41,402 bases of DNA, taken from contig CACOPQ010000020.1 in assembly GCA_902629125.1 (NCBI GenBank), positions 1-41,402 on the forward strand, written 5' to 3'. Shown here one piece after another: positions 35,875 through 41,402 of the stretch. The notes beneath the pieces were generated by a model. The model saw only the letters and a list, made by a program, of their open reading frames with translations, was not told the DNA's origin and ran no database searches. The stretch comes from an uncultured Alphaproteobacteria bacterium. Lineage in GTDB: Bacteria > Pseudomonadota > Alphaproteobacteria > Thalassobaculales > Thalassobaculaceae. Each line of letters starts with the position of its first letter. Position 1 is the first letter of the stretch. Position numbers and translations under genes: made by a program.

Positions 35875-37011
35875 TCACTTATCTGTACCACGGGCTTCTT
35901 TAATATATTCTATAGATTGCATCTCCATCAGTCTTGAGACTGTCCTATCAAATTCGAAACTCCAGTCGTGGCCAGAATAAAGCTCGGTCGGTTGAGCCGC
36001 TGCAGAGAAAACGACATGCCTTTTCGCATCATAGAAAGCATCCACCAGCACCATAAATCTTCGGGCTATATCTCGTTGACTATCCTCCAACACAGGAACA
36101 TCAGATATTATGATAGATCTGTAGCGTTCTGCAATCGCCAGAAAATCGGCAGCGGCAAGAGGTTTTCTACAAAGGTCATCAAAACAGAACATAGCTACCC
36201 CATCGCATGCTCTTGGGATAAAAATTTCTCGGCCTTTGAATTCAAAGCTCTCACTTGCACTAGAATGACCGTCGGTTAACTCAGAAAAAATTTTATCTAG
36301 TGTTTTACTTGTGTTTCGGCTACATGGATAGATATAAGCTTCCATTTCTTTTAGCCTATCCAAGCGATAATCAAGCCCATCGGTCAGTTGCAAAACTTCC
36401 ATTCGATCCTTGATTAGATCTATAAATGGTATAAATCTATCTCGCTGTAGACCATCCTTATATAGATCATTCGGATGCCTATTTGACGTAGCCACAACAA
36501 CAACTCCCAACTCCATCATTGCGGTGAACAGTCTGGCTACTATCATGGCATCTGCTATATCCCTGACTTCGAATTCATCAAAACAAAGCAATGCATTTTT
36601 TTCAGCTAAAACTTTTGCCGTGGGACCAATTGGCTCACCGCTTTTATCGTTTTTATTTTTATTGCGCCAACTATGGATTGCTTCATGAGCCTCTTGCATG
36701 AACTTATGAAAGTGTATTCTTCGCTTCCTTTTTACATTTACTCCATCAAAAAATAGATCCATTAGCATCGATTTGCCTCGTCCAACAGACCCAAAAATAT
36801 AAAGTCCTTTGGTATATAATTCTTCATTTTTCGATTGAAACGAGAACAGCGACTTCCAGCTAAAACGTGGCTGCTCTAGATTATAGCCTGCTAACTTGCC
36901 GTGGAGTATTTGTAGTTTCTCAACTGCGAGTTCTTGCCCTGTATCACGGGACAAAGTGCCTGAAGAAACCAAATTATTATATCCTGCCCAAGGACCTTCT
37001 CTTGTTTCCAT
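35875..37011 (-). CDS. zapE: Cell division protein ZapE (AFG1-like ATPase)
   Basis: This 378-aa AAA-type P-loop ATPase of the ZapE/AFG1 family associates with the Z-ring in bacteria and with mitochondrial quality control in eukaryotes. Walker A G-S-V-G-R-G-K-S is at 74-81. Walker B is L-C-F-D-E-F-E-V, followed by the family-specific D-I-A-D-A-M-I and T-S-N-R-H-P-x-D-L-Y. It ends with the conserved E-F-D-R-T-V-S-R-L-x-E-M-Q. It starts 10 bp after the upstream SDR stop and precedes mdh by about 105 bp. Confidence 0.93.
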   Translation of the reverse strand: METREGPWAGYNNLVSSGTLSRDTGQELAVEKLQILHGKLAGYNLEQPRFSWKSLFSFQSKNEELYTKGLYIFGSVGRGKSMLMDLFFDGVNVKRKRRIHFHKFMQEAHEAIHSWRNKNKNDKSGEPIGPTAKVLAEKNALLCFDEFEVRDIADAMIVARLFTAMMELGVVVVATSNRHPNDLYKDGLQRDRFIPFIDLIKDRMEVLQLTDGLDYRLDRLKEMEAYIYPCSRNTSKTLDKIFSELTDGHSSASESFEFKGREIFIPRACDGVAMFCFDDLCRKPLAAADFLAIAERYRSIIISDVPVLEDSQRDIARRFMVLVDAFYDAKRHVVFSAAAQPTELYSGHDWSFEFDRTVSRLMEMQSIEYIKEARGTDK

Positions 37012-37021
37012 GCCCGTATTC

Positions 37022-37768
37022 TTATCGCCCCCCTGTGACCGGCAGAATAGCGCCTGCGCAGTAACTTGCGCCCGGACTTAGCAGCCAAACTATCGCTTCA
37101 GCAACCTCCTCGGGTTTTCCAACACGCCGTATAGGGATTCCTGGAGCTGCCTCGACTGCCCGGTTAGGGAGACCTGCTGATGCGTGAATTTCGGTGTCTA
37201 TCATTCCTGGTGACACCGCATTGACAATGACACCCTCTTTAGCAACCTCTCTTGCGAATCCCAACGTGAAAGAATCTACCGCCCCCTTCGAAGCCGCATA
37301 ATGGACAAATTCATTTGAGCCACCTAGTCTTGAGGCTGCCGAGCCCACGTTGACAATATAGCCGCCTATTCCCCCATTAACCGTTGACATTCGTTTTACA
37401 GCTTCTCGACAACATAACATTAAACCGACCACGTTTAGCTCTAGTATCTGCCTGATTGCCAACGCGGTCATATCCTCTACTCTAGCAGTCTTGCCAGTGG
37501 TACCCGCGCTATTTACTAGCCCCTTAATATTGCCCAACCCAATCTCGACTTCTTCAAACATGTTAAGAATATCATCCTCAGAAGTCATATCCCCCTTAAT
37601 AGTAATTGCTCGCCTTCCAAAAGCCTTTACTTCGTTAGCCACCTTTTTTGCAGCCCCTGCGTCGCGGGCATAATTAATTGCGACATCCCAGCCTTTTTTT
37701 GCCGCACAAACTGCAGTGGCCGCTCCAATTCCTCTACTGCCTCCTGTGACTAAAAGTACATCAGACAT
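37022..37768 (-). CDS. SDR-family oxidoreductase (YgfF-like)
   Basis: This is a complete classical short-chain dehydrogenase of 248 aa. T-G-G-S-R-G-I-G is at 8-15, N-S-A-G at 86-89, catalytic Ser143 in N-V-G-S-A-A-S-R-L-G, and Tyr157/Lys161 in Y-A-A-S-K. The S-A-A-S-R-L-G stretch resembles E. coli YgfF and sugar-dehydrogenase-like SDRs. The motif S-R after T-G-G and N-Y-A-R-D after beta-2 suggest NADP(H) use. It lies just upstream of zapE and may be cotranscribed with it. The substrate is unknown. Confidence 0.9.
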   Translation of the reverse strand: MSDVLLVTGGSRGIGAATAVCAAKKGWDVAINYARDAGAAKKVANEVKAFGRRAITIKGDMTSEDDILNMFEEVEIGLGNIKGLVNSAGTTGKTARVEDMTALAIRQILELNVVGLMLCCREAVKRMSTVNGGIGGYIVNVGSAASRLGGSNEFVHYAASKGAVDSFTLGFAREVAKEGVIVNAVSPGMIDTEIHASAGLPNRAVEAAPGIPIRRVGKPEEVAEAIVWLLSPGASYCAGAILPVTGGR

Positions 37769-37883
37769 CTAACTGCCCCTTTTTACTCTATTGTTAAAAT
37801 TTTGTTGTTATTATAATTCATTTTCGTCCACAACTTATAACTCTACATTCGCCACAACGGTGCAATTAAACTAACCATCGGTA

Positions 37884-39248
37884 TTAGATTAAATTTTTGT
37901 ATATGAACAGTCCAATAAGGGATGCTGATATAATCCAACCTATTAATATAATGTATATTTGACGCGGTTTAATCAGCCATAAAACTCCATGCAAAAATCT
38001 TGCAATCCACGATCCCTTTAATGCAGGGTAAAAAAATACAAAGGCACAAAACATTGCGGGGACCGCTGCAAAGATAAAACCTAATCCGTATGAATCAGTT
38101 AAAGCTAAAAGTGTGCCATAAATGGCTGGGTAAACCATCATAGCTATCGATGTAAAAGCCAAAACACCGCCTGTAATCCCACCTACGTTTCCTTCAGGAG
38201 AAAGCCTTGCTGTTTCTGCAAGAAGGATCCCGTGCCAGCTTAATGACGTAACGTTGTATAGTACCGCAACTAACAATATGGCGTTGTAACTCCAGCTTGT
38301 GTCCAAGATCCCAACAAATAGACCGCCCAGAGCTGCAAAAAAACTTATACCAAACATAACAGTCCTTGCTGACAGGTAGGTGCTCCCCAGCCAACCCCAT
38401 AGAATCCGGGCGCCTATGGCGGTTAAACTTGCTATTGCGAAGACGGACCCAGCCTCCAATTCACTATAATTCAACCCGTCGATCATAAATAAAATGAAAA
38501 ACCCTGCAAAAACGGATTGCAACCCACCTAAAGAAAAAGCACAGAGAGCCAAATCTCGTAATTCGGGTTGAGAAATAACTATTTTCATAGTTTGAAATGC
38601 ACCAGAGAAAGAAAATTTAACATCTGGTTTTCGATCGCTATCAAAATGTTCTCTGAGAGGCTGTAATGACAGCGCGACAACATAAACTATAATGCCGATG
38701 ACAAAACATGTTCCATAAGCATCCAACTGAATGGAGAGATCGAAAGTTCCTATATAAATTCCAGCGCCAAGCAACGCCGGAACCAATACACCGGCGATAA
38801 GACTTCCAACGGGAACACCCGTCTGCTTGATAGAGAAAATAATTGGAGCGAGGTGTTTTGGGCTATATTTAGCGAGTATATGTGAGCTTGCTGGGGTAGA
38901 GACGGATGCAGCGCCCAACAAAATAGCGGCAACTGGATAAAGCCATAGAATACCCAATGCGCATACAAACAAGCTACCTCCCATGAAATACAAACACCAT
39001 TGACTTATCCGCAGCGCCCCCACACGGATTATAATGGCTCCACAACCCATGGCAGCCGCTATTGATGTGACGTTTTGAATAAATAAATAAAGGCCCAGCC
39101 AGGCTCTGGAGATTCCAAAATCCTCCGCTAAGCGGTCTGCAAGAAACGGAATCACTATTTGGCAAACATAGGAGAATGCTTGTTGCATCAGCATAGAAGA
39201 AGTTGCCAGTGCAAGGATTATTCGCCAATCGAAGCGCGCCAAATTCAC
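37884..39248 (-). CDS. Major facilitator superfamily transporter
   Basis: The 454-aa membrane protein has about 12 MFS helices plus one further hydrophobic segment at the very C terminus (about 428-450, after a basic loop). Motifs resemble the general MFS pattern, for example I-K-Q-T-G-V-P-V-G in helix 5, as in nitrate/cyanate-type and YbfB-like carriers. It is not a 14-helix EmrB/DHA2 type by length. Its ATG overlaps the stop of the upstream HlyD-type adaptor (ATGA), an unusual pairing that suggests the two form one export unit. The substrate is unknown. Confidence 0.88.
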   Translation of the reverse strand: MNLARFDWRIILALATSSMLMQQAFSYVCQIVIPFLADRLAEDFGISRAWLGLYLFIQNVTSIAAAMGCGAIIIRVGALRISQWCLYFMGGSLFVCALGILWLYPVAAILLGAASVSTPASSHILAKYSPKHLAPIIFSIKQTGVPVGSLIAGVLVPALLGAGIYIGTFDLSIQLDAYGTCFVIGIIVYVVALSLQPLREHFDSDRKPDVKFSFSGAFQTMKIVISQPELRDLALCAFSLGGLQSVFAGFFILFMIDGLNYSELEAGSVFAIASLTAIGARILWGWLGSTYLSARTVMFGISFFAALGGLFVGILDTSWSYNAILLVAVLYNVTSLSWHGILLAETARLSPEGNVGGITGGVLAFTSIAMMVYPAIYGTLLALTDSYGLGFIFAAVPAMFCAFVFFYPALKGSWIARFLHGVLWLIKPRQIYIILIGWIISASLIGLFIYKNLI

Positions 39249-40342
39249 TTGAATAAGGTCCGATCTCGAATTTGTATATTTACTTCAACCAGCATCCCTG
39301 GCGCCGTAATTTTAGGTTTATCTAGTATCTTAATTTTGACAGGTATTCTCTGTTCAATTTTCCTGGCCTTATTAGATATTGCGCCGCTTTGCGTCTCTTG
39401 CAAATCATTTAATGTGACCTGTCCTATACCAATAACTTCGCCGCGAAACATCTCAAATGGATATGCATTGAGGTGCAGTTTGACCGGTTGCCCTATCTCT
39501 AAGTGTCTGATTTGGCCTTCTACTATATTGGCCTCCACCCAGACATTTTCTGGGTCATGCACAATTATAAGCTCATCGGCATCCTCGACATATTCGCCTG
39601 GGTTTTTGAAAATTCTATCCACTATACCATCGGTTGGGCTATGAATTTGCCTTTCAGAAAGATCTACCTCTAATTCCCTTTTTCTCGCTTTTAAGCGCTC
39701 TAGCGTGATGGAAGCAATCTTTATGTCTTGGTCGAAAACTACGAGCTCTGCCTTCCTTGACAATATTTCTTTGCTTTCTAACTCGGCCACCCTTATACGC
39801 GCCTCAGCGGCTTTAATTTGGCCTTTTAAGTTGAGAACATTATCTTGCTCGCTCTCCATATTTTTCCGGGAAGCTAGATTCTTCGAAAATAGATATCGGC
39901 TGCGTTCTAGCTTCTTTTCGGCAAGTCGCAATCGATCCTTTAGGGTCGTTAAATCTAATTTGAATGCCAGTATTTCTTCTATCTTAGTTGCAGTTCGCGA
40001 ACTTAGACTTGATTCAAGGGAAAACTTCTCTGCAATCAGTTTGTCTTTCTGCGCACCTGCTTCTTTTAACTGGGCTTCTATTGCCCTAATACGTTCTTTT
40101 ATTTGTTCCACCTTCATAGTTACCAGAAGGTCCCCCTTTTTAATAGAGGCCCCTTCTTTTACATGGATATTCTCGATTGTCCCGTTTACACGACTCGATA
40201 CTCTAGTCATATCCGACCTTATCCTGGCATCGAACTCATAGACATGAGTAAACCAATGAAAACCCTCATAAGTGGCAAACGCTAGACCCACCAAGATGGC
40301 AAATATAGATATCCACTTAAGATGAAAATTTCGTGTGCGCAT
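39245..40342 (-). CDS. HlyD/EmrA-family periplasmic adaptor
   Basis: The 365-aa membrane fusion protein has an N-terminal membrane helix (about 10-28), a first half-lipoyl motif (G-T-I-E-N-I-H-V-K-E-G, about 54-64) and a long coiled-coil hairpin (about 75-225). The second half-lipoyl motif is S-P-T-D-G-I-V-D-R-I-F, and the barrel contains G-Q-P-V-K-L-H-L-N-A-Y-P. Such proteins join inner-membrane exporters to TolC. The partner appears to be the coupled MFS carrier. The start has only a weak purine-rich site. Confidence 0.9.
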   Translation of the reverse strand: MRTRNFHLKWISIFAILVGLAFATYEGFHWFTHVYEFDARIRSDMTRVSSRVNGTIENIHVKEGASIKKGDLLVTMKVEQIKERIRAIEAQLKEAGAQKDKLIAEKFSLESSLSSRTATKIEEILAFKLDLTTLKDRLRLAEKKLERSRYLFSKNLASRKNMESEQDNVLNLKGQIKAAEARIRVAELESKEILSRKAELVVFDQDIKIASITLERLKARKRELEVDLSERQIHSPTDGIVDRIFKNPGEYVEDADELIIVHDPENVWVEANIVEGQIRHLEIGQPVKLHLNAYPFEMFRGEVIGIGQVTLNDLQETQSGAISNKARKIEQRIPVKIKILDKPKITAPGMLVEVNIQIRDRTLFK

Positions 40343-40496
40343 TCGTATAGGATTCTTTCTCAGCGATTGAGGACTCGTTTAATACGTAATGGGAACCCTA
40401 ATCTCAATACAATCTTATGACACTTCTGCTTTCAGGCAACATAATACGTATAAAACCCACATACTGATGGCGCATGAGCAATTTGAATCAGAATTC

Positions 40497-40526
40497 TTGC
40501 CGGTATTGGTCAAAAACAGTTATGTT
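40497..40526 (+). promoter_or_regulatory. Candidate promoter of the CmcJ/NvfI-like gene
   Basis: TTGCCG (40497-40502) and TATGTT (40521-40526) are separated by 18 nt, about 40 nt before the ATG. The 224-bp divergent gap also has a repeated TAATACGTA (about 40380-40388 and 40442-40450), a possible shared regulatory site. Confidence 0.4.
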
Positions 40527-40566
40527 GTTTAGGTTCGATTATTGAAGAAGTGAATAGATAATAACT

Positions 40567-41388
40567 ATGGGTACTGTTATGGAAGATGAATTCGTTGATG
40601 CTGAGTTGACGTATATTGTCGATGACGGAAAACCTTCTATTCGCTACGTTGATTGGCCAGAAGAAAAGCATAACGAAAGATTAGCGTCGTACGAACCGAG
40701 GCGAACCCGAATTTTGAATGGCCGATTACTTGAAAACCCACCCGAATTAGACGACTTCGGATTCAAGTTACTAAAAAGAAAAAGCGCAGTTTCTAACTTT
40801 TACAGCGAAGAAGAAGTTAAAGAATTATATTATTCTGAAACGGCAAAAATCATAAAACAAGAGAGCGGGGCAAAGTCCGTGCATGTTTTTGACCACACCG
40901 TGCGTACGCCTGATACTTCAACACATAAAAAGGGGTGGGTACGAAGCCCTGTCCGTTACGTGCATAACGACTACACCGAACGTTCGGCCGCTCAAAGAGT
41001 AAACGATTTTTTCCCGGAGAAGGCAGCTAACTTACTTAAAAGACGATTTGCAATAATTCAAACTTGGAGGTCAATCGGCGACCGAGTTGAGTCCGAGCCT
41101 TTGGCACTTTGTGATGGAAAAACTATCCCAAAAACGGGGTTTATTCGAAACGAACGCAGGTATAGAGATAGAACGGCTGAGACCTATCATATTAGTTACA
41201 ACCCCGCGCACAGGTGGTATTACTTCCCACTTATGACCAACGAAGAGTTACTTATCTTCAAGGTCTTTGATACAAGCCCAGATGTCGAAGTCCGTTTCAC
41301 TGCTCATACGGCTTTTTCGGATCCAAACACGAACCCTAATGCCCCCGCTAGGCAAAGTATAGAAATGCGAGCGTTGGCATTTTTCTAA
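40567..41388 (+). CDS. CmcJ/NvfI-family oxidoreductase
   Basis: The 273-aa protein matches the CmcJ/NvfI (AsaB-type) family, whose members include cephamycin and fungal natural-product enzymes with an Fe(II)/2-oxoglutarate-like fold. Visible hallmarks are V-H-N-D-Y-T, giving the metal motif H133-N-D135; I-Q-T-W-R-S-I; W-Y-Y-F-P-L-M-T; F-K-V-F-D-T; and R-F-T-A-H-T-A-F with distal His247. R262 in A-R-Q-S-I-E is a candidate cosubstrate arginine. It is monocistronic in the window and divergent from the HlyD-MFS pair, so they could share a small-molecule pathway. The start at ATG 40567 lacks a strong Shine-Dalgarno sequence; the ATG four codons later is an alternative. Confidence 0.85.
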   Translation: MGTVMEDEFVDAELTYIVDDGKPSIRYVDWPEEKHNERLASYEPRRTRILNGRLLENPPELDDFGFKLLKRKSAVSNFYSEEEVKELYYSETAKIIKQESGAKSVHVFDHTVRTPDTSTHKKGWVRSPVRYVHNDYTERSAAQRVNDFFPEKAANLLKRRFAIIQTWRSIGDRVESEPLALCDGKTIPKTGFIRNERRYRDRTAETYHISYNPAHRWYYFPLMTNEELLIFKVFDTSPDVEVRFTAHTAFSDPNTNPNAPARQSIEMRALAFF

Positions 41389-41402
41389 TCTCAAATTACG
41401 TT

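Noticed and set aside
39159..39644. 161-codon plus-strand open frame opposite the MFS/HlyD junction
   Set aside because: Both minus-strand genes there are clear family members and overlap by ATGA; the antisense translation is meaningless.

Overview
The window looks like a chromosomal segment of a moderately AT-rich alphaproteobacterium. The evidence is the F1 operon atpHAGDC without the F0 genes, priA directly upstream of atpH, the run zapE-mdh-sucC-sucD, and the fsa/transaldolase and xerC genes between the two blocks. Alphaproteobacteria typically split the F0 and F1 operons and keep these blocks. A marine SAR116- or Rhodospirillales-like organism is plausible, but that is an inference. No tRNA, rRNA, CRISPR array or insertion sequence was seen.

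Layout. (a) 1-2971 (+): 3' part of an M19 dipeptidase gene, an unrecognised 568-aa protein and a DUF3726-type protein, tightly coupled. (b) 3163-13610 (-): a cell-surface and type I secretion locus. In transcription order it has a SapC-family protein, a matrixin-like metalloprotease with three DUF5648-type repeats, an XRE regulator with a candidate autoregulatory operator, a 550-aa secretion-associated protein, a PrtD/RsaD-type ABC exporter, an HlyD-type adaptor, a 94-aa protein, and an 841-aa RTX/S-layer-like protein with its own predicted promoter, a long hairpin leader and a strong terminator. (c) 14133-20560: glycan genes. A methyltransferase and a methyltransferase-GT2-GT2 fusion lie on the minus strand, and a Wzm/Wzt-like polysaccharide ABC exporter lies divergently on the plus strand. 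(d) 20602-23199 (-): a small catabolic-looking operon (SDR, TauD/TfdA-like dioxygenase, alpha/beta hydrolase) behind a good promoter with a 20-bp palindrome at its start site. (e) 23359-37011: housekeeping block. (f) 37022-41388: a YgfF-like SDR, an MFS transporter translationally coupled to an HlyD-type adaptor, and a divergent CmcJ/NvfI-family oxygenase-like gene.

How it fits together. Regions b and c read as one system. The T1SS would export a Cys- and Trp-free RTX surface protein, and the GT, methyltransferase and Wzm/Wzt genes would build and export a surface polysaccharide to which it could attach, as RsaA attaches to smooth LPS in Caulobacter. The notable observation is that the roughly 40-residue module repeated three times at the N terminus of the RTX protein (F-D-x3-Y ... 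N-x-D-V ... H-[FY] ... [FY]-G-x2-E-x-R) occurs once more in the C-terminal extension of the Wzt-like ATPase. That extension is where Wzt proteins often carry their glycan-recognition domain. This suggests a shared glycan-reading module linking polysaccharide export to S-layer anchoring. The hypothesis is testable but unproven.
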